This document shows positions 22,588 to 32,587 of a stretch of 64,000 bases of DNA, piece after piece (the first letter of the stretch is position 1; every line of letters begins with the position of its first letter). Below the pieces are notes generated by a model. That model was given only the letters and a program-made list of their open reading frames with translations. It was not told the DNA's origin and made no database searches. Position numbers and translations under genes: made by a program. Origin of the DNA: Ulva prolifera (taxonomy: Eukaryota > Chlorophyta > Ulvophyceae > Ulvales > Ulvaceae); assembly GCA_023078555.1 (NCBI GenBank), contig CM041196.1, positions 9,380,985-9,444,984 of the forward strand, in the 5' to 3' direction.

Positions 22588-22603
22588 CCTCCCCCCACAC
22601 ACG
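22588..22603 (-). promoter_or_regulatory. Gypsy polypurine tract
   Basis: On the minus strand a G-rich run (GTGTGGGGGGAGG) directly precedes the 3' LTR, the place where plus-strand DNA synthesis is primed in LTR elements. Confidence 0.75.
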
Positions 22604-22801
22604 GGAGCGGAGCAGGGCAAACAAGAGTATGCTCTGCAAGCTCAGGGCAAGTCTGGAAGCTCAGGTAAGCAGATGAATGGAGACAGCACATTGACTTGAA
22701 TGGTAGGGTACATCATAAGACCGGGGCAATGTGGTATTTACAGAGAAGGGTCTACTCATCTGGAATACGGATGAGTGACCTTGTTGGAATTAAGGCTAGT
22801 T

Positions 22802-23203
22802 CTAGAGCTGGCTGGGGAACTCATCGCAGAGATCGTGGAAATACTCTGGTAACAATTGACGACCTGAGTAGCGGTTTATCATTTCACTCATGGCCTCATC
22901 TAGGTCTAGGACTGCATCATGCAGCCTGCGAGTAACTCTTCTGACATGGCAGAGGTCAGTGAGGTACTGAGAGTGGTAGTCTCCAAGCGCTGGCATTGTA
23001 GTGGCATCTAGCATCAACTGGCGGACGTTCTGGAGAAAGCGTCGACGCTGGACGAGGGAATGGGATGTCGGATCTTGTGGGATCTCAGGGACTGGCAAGT
23101 TTCTAACTGCACACATAGGTGGGTTCAGATGATGGAATTGGGTCTGTCGGGTTTTATGGAAGTCACATGATGGAAAAACAGGTTGGTGCCCCGCGACATG
23201 CAA
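22802..23203 (-). CDS. Extra ORF downstream of gypsy pol, unknown function
   Basis: A 133-codon frame lies between the end of the chromodomain frame and the polypurine tract, the place where some Ty3/gypsy elements keep a third ORF. The first codon of the open frame is not a convincing start. The product is helical and charged, rich in Leu, Arg and Asp, with no membrane segment, so it does not look like an envelope protein. Whether it is translated is unclear; it could be the remains of a longer pol C-terminus. Confidence 0.3.
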   Translation of the reverse strand: MHVAGHQPVFPSCDFHKTRQTQFHHLNPPMCAVRNLPVPEIPQDPTSHSLVQRRRFLQNVRQLMLDATTMPALGDYHSQYLTDLCHVRRVTRRLHDAVLDLDEAMSEMINRYSGRQLLPEYFHDLCDEFPSQL

Positions 23204-23330
23204 CCTGGCGGATCAGATTTAGGCAGGGGTTGGCCTTGCTCCCGGGAGCCCCCTCCTCACATCACCTATGGCCTGGAAATCCCCGGCCTCACAGAGGCAG
23301 TCTGCTTACATCCAGGCGTCCCCTTCAGCA

Positions 23331-24142
23331 TCACAGCGGGGGGGCAGCATTAGCGCACATGCGCTTTGCGAACTCAGTCCGCATCCTACCGCAACAATTG
23401 CAGTAGGTGACCCTGGAAAGTGCTGCCTTATGGGATTCGCTCAACCGAGAACTACGTCTACGCGGTTTGCGTTTGGGATCGTCGATGTTGCTGCCACCCG
23501 CGGGCACCTTCCCCCCAGCGACGGGACGCCTGGTGGATTCAGCCTTGGCTGCTATATGGGACAGTTGCAGCCGCGCTTCACGCGGAAACTCATGAATCAT
23601 GTGCGCTCTCTGAGTACTGGAGGCATTGTGGAACAGATAATCGGCAACTTTCTCCAGGCATCCGGACAACTCATCAACTGGTAACCAAGAGTCATGAGAT
23701 GCATCGTAGCCAACCCAGCGCACCAGGTAGTGAGGGCACGCGATGGAGATGTCGTCATCGCGATGCCGCGACTGCATGTAATTGACTACACATTCAACTT
23801 CGTAAGTGGTCGTGTCCACAGTGGCCGATGACTTGGCAGGTTCAGGGCTGTTGGCGCATGCAGCATCGAAGGACTCATTGTAAGGTTTGAGCACAGAGAA
23901 GTGAAAGACATCATGTAGGCCTAGGCGCTGCAGCGTGGTTGGCAATGATATACGGGCAGCGGCCCGGCCCACTACTTCCAGAATTTTACAGGGACCCAAC
24001 CAGCGCGGAGTAAACTTCTTTCGGAGAGATGGATGATGCAGAGCAACCTTACGTATAGATAGCAGGACCAAGTCACCCACAGAGAAGGTTGGCCAAGCAG
24101 ATTTCCTGTTGAAGTCCGACCACATTGACTGCTTGGCCTCTA
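23331..24142 (-). CDS. Gypsy integrase C-terminus with chromodomain (downstream half of split pol)
   Basis: The gypsy part begins at the Val codon next to the CACTA insertion (24143-24141) and carries the integrase C-terminal segment with Phe-x-Val-Gly-Asp-Leu-Val-Leu-Leu and Lys-Phe-x-Pro-Arg-Trp-x-Gly-Pro, then His-x-Val-Phe-His-Phe-Ser-Val-Leu-Lys-Pro-Tyr. A chromodomain follows (about 23804-23634: Tyr-Leu-Val-Arg-Trp-x-Gly-Tyr and Asp-Ser-Trp-Leu-Pro). Chromodomains steer integration to particular chromatin. The frame is open upstream into CACTA sequence by chance. A basic, Cys-containing tail ends at 23331. It is separated from the rest of pol by 14.7 kb and cannot be expressed as one protein now. 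Confidence 0.9.
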
Positions 24143-24145
24143 CCA
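24143..24145. repeat. Left copy of the CACTA 3-bp target duplication (CCA)
   Basis: CCA precedes the left terminus and recurs at 38868-38870 right after the other terminus. Three-base duplications are the rule for CACTA elements. Confidence 0.9.
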
Positions 24146-24163
24146 CACTACAAGAAAGTTGAC
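24146..24163 (+). repeat. CACTA left terminal inverted repeat
   Basis: CACTACAAGAAAGTTGAC, the exact reverse complement of 38850-38867. Confidence 0.95.
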
Positions 24164-25586
24164 TACCCCAAGACTGCGTCTGGGGAGGTTTATGGAAAAC
24201 GCTTGGGGCAGATCTGTGCCGTTGGGCGTAGCACTTGGGGCACATTAGGCCATGTATTGGGGCCAATACATGCCAAGGGCAAATGCTGTACGTGAACACA
24301 ACTAGCCGGATGCTGTGTAGGTTTGGCTCGTGTTGATGCAAATAAGCACATAGAAGACATTTAAGTGGTTTTGTAAGTGTTTGGGTCGCCGGGACTTGTT
24401 GCAGTGCAGCAGTAGTAAACCGCCCCAAACGCCGCACAACTGTATGGGGCAAACACGGGCAACGTCCGTTGCACATGCGTTGCCGCCACACTACATCACG
24501 GACTTAAGGAGACTAGCAATCAAGAATTGACACGTAGATGGAGCGCAACTGTAGCGAGTTCGCACGCCTGGCAGATGATGCCCGATAGTGTGGCGAGTGC
24601 ATGCTGTGTAGGATATTGGCAGCTCCCCGCATCAAAGACTGTAGTGCCCATTCCAAGACGGTAGATGACAGATGCATTGCTCTATTGTCTATTTGTGATT
24701 CGCCGCTTTGATTCGACTTGCGTATACTCGTGAACAGGTTCCTACACGAGGTCGCGTGCACACGTAAATCGCCACCTACAGATGTCTAAGTCTGCCCCTG
24801 ATGGTCAAGGGGTACAAACTGCCCTTGCCCAAGTGGCGGTTTTGTGGACATTAGGGGCAGAAACTGCCCTAACTGCAACAGGTGAGGTTTGGCATGCATT
24901 CCTAGGGGCACAAATCGTATGGACTGCCATTGCTAGGAAACGATGCTACACCGCAATGCAGGCCACGCACACCATTGCAGCTTGCATATATGCTTCCAGT
25001 TGTTTACAACTTGTTCACTATGTGGCTGCAAGTGGCTCTAGCTAGCCGAAAATTTAGTCACATGGCACTGATAAACATGCACGCCACTACACGCCACCAA
25101 CCTGGATTGCACTGCCTTGGCACGCTGCCAGGCTGTGCAGGAGCGACCACGGGTAAGGTTGGAACATGTTGACATCCTTCAATGTCAGACTATATGATCT
25201 TCACCCTGCCAGCCACTTATTTCTTGCCTCTACCCCGCCTGGCAATTCTCTGCATGAGATTCCTCATCAGTTAGCAAGTGTGAATCAAGGCTCACCTCGG
25301 CTGCCGCATAGTGACAAGCACTCATAATCAGACTTACAGTCACTCGTTGCAAGTGGCCTTCAGGTGGCGAGCGCCACGTGGACAGGCGTGCACAGTCAAA
25401 CGACATTCGCCAGGAAAGCTCACATGAACTCTACTGTGAGTGAAGGGTGACATACCGCTGCACAAGGCAAGTCCATATCTGCGCCGCTTGCTCCATAATT
25501 TGCGTTTGTATGGTTGCCTGTATACATGTACGTACATGAGATCATTTAATATGAATCTTGCATTTGGGCAAAATTGTCATGTCACA
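24164..25586. promoter_or_regulatory. CACTA left subterminal region with GGGGCA-type motifs
   Basis: No gene seen. It holds repeated TTGGGGCA/GGGGC(A/C) words and their complements TGCCCC, for example near 24211, 24234, 24258, 24423, 24446, 24795, 24853 and 24904. The right subterminal region holds the same words. In plant CACTA elements, subterminal repeats bind an element-encoded protein, so a transposase or cofactor binding role is likely but inferred. Confidence 0.55.
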
Positions 25587-28500
25587 TCATCTAGTGGAGG
25601 GAAGAATATCAATGATCCGGCATTGGCGAGGAAACGCACCTTTGCTCGGGCGTAGTGTGTTAGCTGAGAGTGTTTGCTTCTGTGCCTTTGCAATTGCCTC
25701 TGTCTGCTTGATGCCAGCTGCTGAAGCCGCTCGCTTTTGTGATCTGGTCGTCTTACCTGTGACCGGTGGTCTTGATGGTAAGTTATTCTCACTTGCTGGT
25801 GCCTCCTGTACCTTCACATGTACACACATTGAATTAATGCTGCTGCTCGAGGTCCTAGCATGATATGTGGGCGACGCGGTACTGACTTCTAGTGTGAAGT
25901 ACAAGCCTACTGTAACACGGTGTACACGACACGATAGCAGTGAATATACCAGGAACCTGCAGGCACGCATGAATCGCCGATGGGACAGGCGTCAGAGAGG
26001 GCATACCTCTCTGATCGCTGCTTCCGCGTGAGGTGGAGCCTTGGCAGCTGCTTTGCGTCGCCATTTGTTCTCTCCTTGCATGGCACGCTTGGCTGCTGGG
26101 TTCAGCATCGCACGCACCTGTGGGGGAGCATGCTCTTGCCTGGCAGGATCCGGAAACAGTGGCGCAGATGGTAGTGCACCAGCCACACTCTGAGGAGGAG
26201 GTTGATAAGCAGCCACAGTCTGAGTGCCCGGTGTGTGCACAGACCCGACACTGCTAATCAGCAGACTCTGCTCGAGTGTCGGAGGAATCGCTGAACCGTC
26301 TATAGTTGCAGTTGCTGCAAAAGAGTAGGGAACAGCACGAGACTGCATCTCCGCTCGGACGGCAGCCATGGCCTGGGCATACATCTGGGCCTTAAGTTCA
26401 TTGATGTCAACCCCGGAAGCAATACCTGCCGAAGTCATTGCAGCTGTATCTGCAACCCCTGGAGGAGCATTCCTATACTTGTCCAGCTGCTGCTCAGCTC
26501 TTGCATTGGGATCTGTCCTCGGCAGAGTTGAAGATCTGGGCACAGGCCTAGGCATACTCGCCGTAGCTAGCAGCCTACCTGACGGCCTGCCATGACCACT
26601 CTTTTCAGATGCGAGAGATCCAGAGTATGCATATGTGGGGGGAGGGGGGGGGGGGGGGGGGGGGGGGGGAGCGGTGGTTGTTGTCATCGTTGCCTCGGCG
26701 GATAAAGCTGGGAACATGGCCTGCACATCAATTTCTTGCGTGGCCGACACCTCATTTGAAAGGCATCTACCGCTGTCGGAATTGTTGGGAGCTCGATGAG
26801 CATCAGGCGCCGTGTCGTGGCCTGACGCTCTGACCTCGTCAATGACGTCCTCGAGCAGCTGTTCATCGTCACTATTTAGCTCGGGCCAAGCAGAATTTTC
26901 ATCATGTTCCGGATGCTCGTCATTCATGGAACGTTGCTGCAGCGGAGCTTCAAATGCGGAATATGGGACGACGATCGAAGGTGGCGGGACAAAATCAGTT
27001 CCCCTTGTAGCCTGGACCATCTCCGCTTCATTCGTGCAATTCGTTGTGTCATCGACCTGAACCTGTATGCCTGATTCATGTTGGCAGTGCAAATCCACAT
27101 GATCGTCACAATCACTCAGTACTCTATTTGTTGGCAGCGCTCAAGAATTACGTGCATTACCTGGTCCTCGCAAGCTGCAACAACATCACCAATGGGCTCT
27201 GCAAGCCATTCTTTGATGCACTGATTATAGAAAGCCATCAGTCTTGGGTGCAGAGGTACCGAGTGAACGGCCTCTGCACTCGGGGCAGGTGCGAATGCAT
27301 TCTGATCATACTGACCTTCGTCTGCATTCTCATCTGGTTCTGACTCGGAAAGGTCGTCGATGTAGTTCACCAGTTCTTTACGGTGCTTGTCATTGATGCA
27401 TTGCAGTCTGTGCATCATCCTTTTGGAGGCCCCACACAACTCAGTAGGTGCTGCCACCCTCCACAAATGATCAGTCCATAGACTCATCTCAAACGCTAGC
27501 TCGCCGTGAAAGAGCATTGACACATGTGGCCGTGACTTCCACGACCAGATCAGCGAGGGTGTGAGACCCTCGCTAGAGGCGCGCCTGTGGTTGTTGTTGT
27601 TGGGGGCCTCTTTGGCAGCTGGCACTGTGCACGGGATCGTGTCTGCTGAACTCCAGCCATATCTTTCGGTTGCTATTTGTTCCATGGTATCGGCGCGGTC
27701 GTCGATCCATTCAGCAGTGAGCCACTGAACAGCCTGCAATGGTACACGTTATGTTCAGTCAAGTGCAGCAACTGTTTTCAATTGTGAGGCACGGAACTGT
27801 GTGTTGTATCACACCATTAGATTGCAATTAAAAAATGGATAAACATATGAAGCTGCATGATCCTGGATCACGATACTGCGGGTGGTGACATGGAACATCA
27901 CCTGTGGCGCAGTTTTGCACAGACCGCATATGAACTCATAGAGTCGGTTAGCCAATTGATCTTTGTTTCGGATTGTGTTCTCACTGTGCCCTTCCCGGAA
28001 CTTGCGTAGTTGGTCCCGATACGATCCTAGAGGCGGATCACCTGCTGCAAGTTGTCCAGCGGATGGCTCATCATCGTACATGGGAGTCTCCAGGGCAGTA
28101 TCAATGCCATCTTGTAACGCTGTTGCATTTGCAGGTTGTCCATCGACATCAATCGCCAAGGCTGCAGTGTTCGGGTCACCTTCAGCGTCACGCTCGGCCA
28201 TAAACATCAGAAAGTCCAGCATACATGCCTCTCTGGCTCTACTCTTCATATGTTCCGTGGCCCTGCACATGTAGGCGTGAGAAGGACAGTTCGTGTGCTT
28301 ATAGCGGATACTACAGTGTGATGCTGGTCTGATGCGGTGGAGGCAGCATGCTTTGTAATTTCACCACCCCGCTGCCCTGATTTCTTGATGTCACCGTAGT
28401 ATGCCCTTGCTTGCGACCGTCTGTACGTCTCCCCGTAGCAAGTGCACGCCAGCAACGCCTGTAGCTCACGCACGTCATCCTTGTCGAGGATCTGCATGTA

Positions 28501-29423
28501 CATGCACATCCACTGCATTAGATCCTGAAAGTTGTCAGTACAAGAAGATGCTGCATATTACTGTCCGATGTTCAATTTGTTCCTGATTTCGTTGCATTGC
28601 ATGTGCTCAGCCATCAACCACAGCAAGGGAGTACCTCATTAACAGCATTAGACTTCAGCTTGATTTTCAGCTTCGTCTTTGGGACTGCTTGCCCTGGTAG
28701 AAACCCTTGCATGTCCGGGGCCCACCACCGGGCTGCCTTACATAATGACTCTTCTTGCGGTGGCTGCTTTTGCTGTGGAGGCATGTCCACCGCGATCGAG
28801 AGCAGGGTTTTGGACAGTCTTGATGGCATATACGCTACCGATGCCAGCCCGGCCTCCAATCGTCTCGAGTCCTACACAATGTGCATCTGTAGACTGTACC
28901 ATGTGACAAGCGCCATCATGGTCGTGCTAGTGGTAGTGTGTGCACCATTACAGGAAAACTTGCTCATGCTCTCGTTTGAATTCAGTTGTGGACGCACCTC
29001 CGCCGTGTCCGCGTCCGTGGCCGACTTCGGCTTGTTCTTTCCGCGAACCTTTTTATTGGTGTTCAGCCGCAGGCTAAAGTGCCCCGCAGTGGGCTTCGTG
29101 TTAGCGACTTGCACCAACGCCGCATGCGCCTCTGCCGCTTCTTCGAGCGGCATCGCGTAAACCTGCTCGATGATCTTCCGGAAAGTCTTTTGTTTCTTGC
29201 CTTCTTCGAATTCCAACATATATTCCTTCTGTCCTGCCTTCCCCAATTCTGACTCGGCAGCAACAATGATGTCCTCTGCGTGTTGGCGCCGCTCAGGCAT
29301 CGACTGCATAGGACGGGTTGTATACGTTTCTAAGGTGACAATTTTTAAGCCCTGGGAATACACATCGATGATCTTGACGTCCCGTGTGGGCAACCTTTTC
29401 GTCTTAGCGAGTTGTCCGGCCAT
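25587..29423 (-). CDS. Second gene of the CACTA element, seven exons, unknown function
   Basis: Proposed exons 29423-28998, 28871-28635, 28524 to an unresolved donor, 28262-27902, 27733-27161, 27062-26007 and 25805-25587. The first two joins and all joins after exon 4 keep phase 0 with GT and AG in place, which supports the model. The start is the ATG at 29423 in a GCCATGGCC context; the frame is open slightly further upstream. The product is roughly 1000 residues: a Lys-rich helical N-terminus, a Cys-x-Cys-Tyr segment, acidic helical middle exons, then a long low-complexity exon with a polyproline run coded by a 26-base homopolymer (26644-26669), and a basic tail. I recognise no domain. It shares the element with, and is transcribed away from, the transposase, so a DNA-binding cofactor comparable in role to plant TnpA is a reasonable guess only. 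Confidence 0.6.
26644..26669. repeat. 26-base G homopolymer
   Basis: An uninterrupted G run on the plus strand inside an exon of the minus-strand gene, where it encodes polyproline. Length changes here would shift the frame of that gene. Confidence 0.9.
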
Positions 29424-30510
29424 GGCTAACACGGAATCTGCCACTGCGCACGACGTCGATTTGCGTGTACGTAGCTGATGGTCACGTCAGATCCTGCTGC
29501 ATTTGTTTCTGGATCTGAGACGCCAACTGTGGAGGGGTCGATTTTGAATGAAGTAGTGCGCGTCATGCGCCGTACGTGGCGGGGGGTTGTGGGCTCCATG
29601 AAGTCAACATGTGGGTGTTTTCACCGTCCTCGACGGGATTAGGAAAACCGCATAACATGCGAAGTAAGAGGCCGACTCTGGTCGCATGATGCACATATGT
29701 GTAGAATTGGTCGGTATCTGAAATGCAGCACATCAGTCTCCTTCCGTGCGTTCGTCCTCAACATTGCACGTGCCGCAAGTTCTTGCATAGTACAATCGAC
29801 GTTGTACTCGTTCATCTTTGATACAGCGCAAAATCCTATGTGATCGGCGAGCGGACTAGACAACCTTGGTCATACGCACGAGTCCTCCGAACCGTCGTGC
29901 TCTCGTCCTTGAGTGCGTCCACCGGCGTCATTATATAATTCTACTGCTCCAGCATCAACAGATCTCAGCAGACTTCAGGCAATGCGCGTACTCTGCAAAA
30001 TTGACAGTGTCTTCTCCAATGAGCCCAGCTGGGGGGTGGCGCCTTGATCTCTAAGCTGCCCTCCAACTTCCGTGAGGGAGTACAGGATAACCTGTGACAA
30101 TCATGCTTCTGGAGAAACGTTAGTCACAGGCACATATCCTGTTTGGCGTAGGCACCTACGCAGGTGCTCAATGAGCACTGCTCATGCTAATGTTCGTATG
30201 CAGATCATCCGATGCCACCTCTCTGGACCATTTGGTGACAAACGAGCAACTTCCCAAGTGGCCGTCGTAAGACGATGAAACCTAGCCGAGTTGTGACAGC
30301 AATAACCCCCTCGTATTGGGTTGCGGCAGCAATGAATGAAAATGTTGACTCAACCAGCATGGTGGTAATTGAACCATAAAGTTCAATAGTCTTTCTGACG
30401 AAGGTGTAAGCACATGTTTCCATCAACCTTGTACACTCTTGTGTGGTGGTGATTATACGTTGGCATACTGCACGTGTTAATGGTTCCAACCTTGTTCCAG
30501 TGACTGAGTG
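29424..30510. other. Region between the second CACTA gene and the tandem array
   Basis: About 1.1 kb with no convincing gene. It probably holds the promoter and leader of the minus-strand gene. No motif was identified. Confidence 0.4.
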
Positions 30511-32360
30511 CACACATCAACCGATTCTAAACTCCTCAACTACACCTACAGCCCGGGTACTGGGCAGAGTTTTAGCTGGATCAGAGCAAGTCCAGGTACC
30601 AAACTGCCAGGCGGTGTGTCTGCAGCGTTGAATTCCGGTGTGCAGCACCGACACACGAGAGCAGCCCCAGCAGCTGTGATGCTGCACACATCAACCGATT
30701 CTAAACTCCTCAACTACACCTACCGCCTGGGTACTGGGCAGAGTTTGAGCTGGATCAGAGCAAGTCCAGGTACCAAACTGCCAGGCGGTGTGTCTGCAGC
30801 GTTGAATTCCGGTGTGCAGCACCGACACACGAGAGCAGCCCCAGCAGATGTGATGCTGCACACATCAACCGATTCTAAACTCCTCAACTACACCTACCGC
30901 CTGGGTACTGGGCAGAGTTTGAGCTGGATCAGAGCAAGTCCAGGTACCAAACTGCCAGGCGGTGTGTCTGCAGCGTTGAATTCCGGTGTGCAGCACCGAC
31001 ACACGAGAGCAGCCCCAGCAGATGTGATGCTGCACACATCAACCGATTCTAAACTCCTCAACTACACCTACCGCCTGGGTACTGGGCAGAGTTTGAGCTG
31101 GATCAGAGCAAGTCCAGGTACCAAACTGCCAGGCGGTGTGTCTGCAGCGTTGAATTCCGGTGTGCAGCACCGACACACGAGAGCAGCCCCAGCAGATGTG
31201 ATGCTGCACACATCAACCGATTCTAAACTCCTCAACTACACCTACAGCCCGGGTACTGGGCAGAGTTTTAGCTGGATCAGAGCAAGTCCAGGTACCAAAC
31301 TGCCAGGCGGTGTGTCTGCAGCGTTGAATTCCGGTGTGCAGCACCGACACACGAGAGCAGCCCCAGCAGCTGTGATGCTGCACACATCAACCGATTCTAA
31401 ACTCCTCAACTACACCTACCGCCTGGGTACTGGGCAGAGTTTGAGCTGGATCAGAGCAAGTCCAGGTACCAAACTGCCAGGCGGTGTGTCTGCAGCGTTG
31501 AATTCCGGTGTGCAGCACCGACACACGAGAGCAGCCCCAGCAGATGTGATGCTGCACACATCAACCGATTCTAAACTCCTCAACTACACCTACCGCCTGG
31601 GTACTGGGCAGAGTTTGAGCTGGATCAGAGCAAGTCCAGGTACCAAACTGCCAGGCGGTGTGTCTGCAGCGTTGAATTCCGGTGTGCAGCACCGACACAC
31701 GAGAGCAGCCCCAGCAGATGTGATGCTGCACACATCAACCGATTCTAAACTCCTCAACTACACCTACCGCCTGGGTACTGGGCAGAGTTTGAGCTGGATC
31801 AGAGCAAGTCCAGGTACCAAACTGCCAGGCGGTGTGTCTGCAGCGTTGAATTCCGGTGTGCAGCACCGACACACGAGAGCAGCCCCAGCAGATGTGATGC
31901 TGCACACATCAACCGATTCTAAACTCCTCAACTACACCTACCGCCTGGGTACTGGGCAGAGTTTGAGCTGGATCAGAGCAAGTCCAGGTACCAAACTGCC
32001 AGGCGGTGTGTCTGCAGCGTTGAATTCCGGTGTGCAGCACCGACACACGAGAGCAGCCCCAGCAGATGTGATGCTGCACACATCAACCGATTCTAAACTC
32101 CTCAACTACACCTACCGCCTGGGTACTGGGCAGAGTTTGAGCTGGATCAGAGCAAGTCCAGGTACCAAACTGCCAGGTGGTGTGTCTGCAGCGTTGAATT
32201 CCGGTGTGCAGCACCGACACACGAGAGCAGCCCCAGCAGATGTGATGCTGCACACATCAACCGATTCTAAACTCCTCAACTACACCTACAGCCCGGGTAC
32301 TGGGCAGAGTTTGAGCTGGATCAGAGCAAGTCCAGGTACCAAACTGCCAGGCGGTGTGTC
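30511..32360. repeat. 174-bp tandem repeat array, ten full copies and a partial one
   Basis: Copies start at 30511, 30685, 30859, 31033, 31207, 31381, 31555, 31729, 31903, 32077 and 32251, every 174 bp; the last stops after 110 bp. Copies are nearly identical but of two types, told apart by AGCCCGGG versus CGCCTGGG and by GCAGCTGTG versus GCAGATGTG. The order is A, B, B, B, A, B, B, B, B, B, then a hybrid. Because 174 is 58 codons, one plus-strand frame stays open throughout (30508-32382, 624 codons). That frame opens right after a TGA with no ATG before the first unit, although each unit contains one. It lies between the divergent genes of the CACTA element, so a regulatory or binding-site array is at least as likely as a coding repeat. 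Confidence 0.9.
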
Positions 32361-32587
32361 CATAATTTGCATTTCGGCATAATGCATGGATGCTGACGCT
32401 TGGACAGCTAATGTAAACCGAAGCGACTGTCGAGGGAGGTGCAGGTGCCAGCTATAACCGGCCGTTGCGCGATAGCCAGGAAACACACCACCACTCACAG
32501 CTACGAAGTACAACACTTGTGTCCCAGTACTAGAAGGCGACTACATAATTGTCCGTCGCGCCGACTGCCACCTACTGCTCCGATAAA

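Noticed and set aside
22588..23330. Envelope gene making the gypsy element retrovirus-like
   Set aside because: The ORF here has no signal peptide and no membrane segment.
23331..24491. One 386-residue protein from 24491
   Set aside because: The first 116 codons are CACTA terminal sequence that happens to be open. Only the part from 24143 down is gypsy integrase and chromodomain.
30511..32360. CRISPR array
   Set aside because: The 174-bp units are contiguous with no spacers, and the DNA is eukaryotic.
30508..32382. A 624-residue repeat protein
   Set aside because: Not accepted as a gene. The frame opens after a TGA without an ATG, and the repeat length being a multiple of three is enough to keep it open. 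Recorded as a tandem array, with coding left as an alternative.
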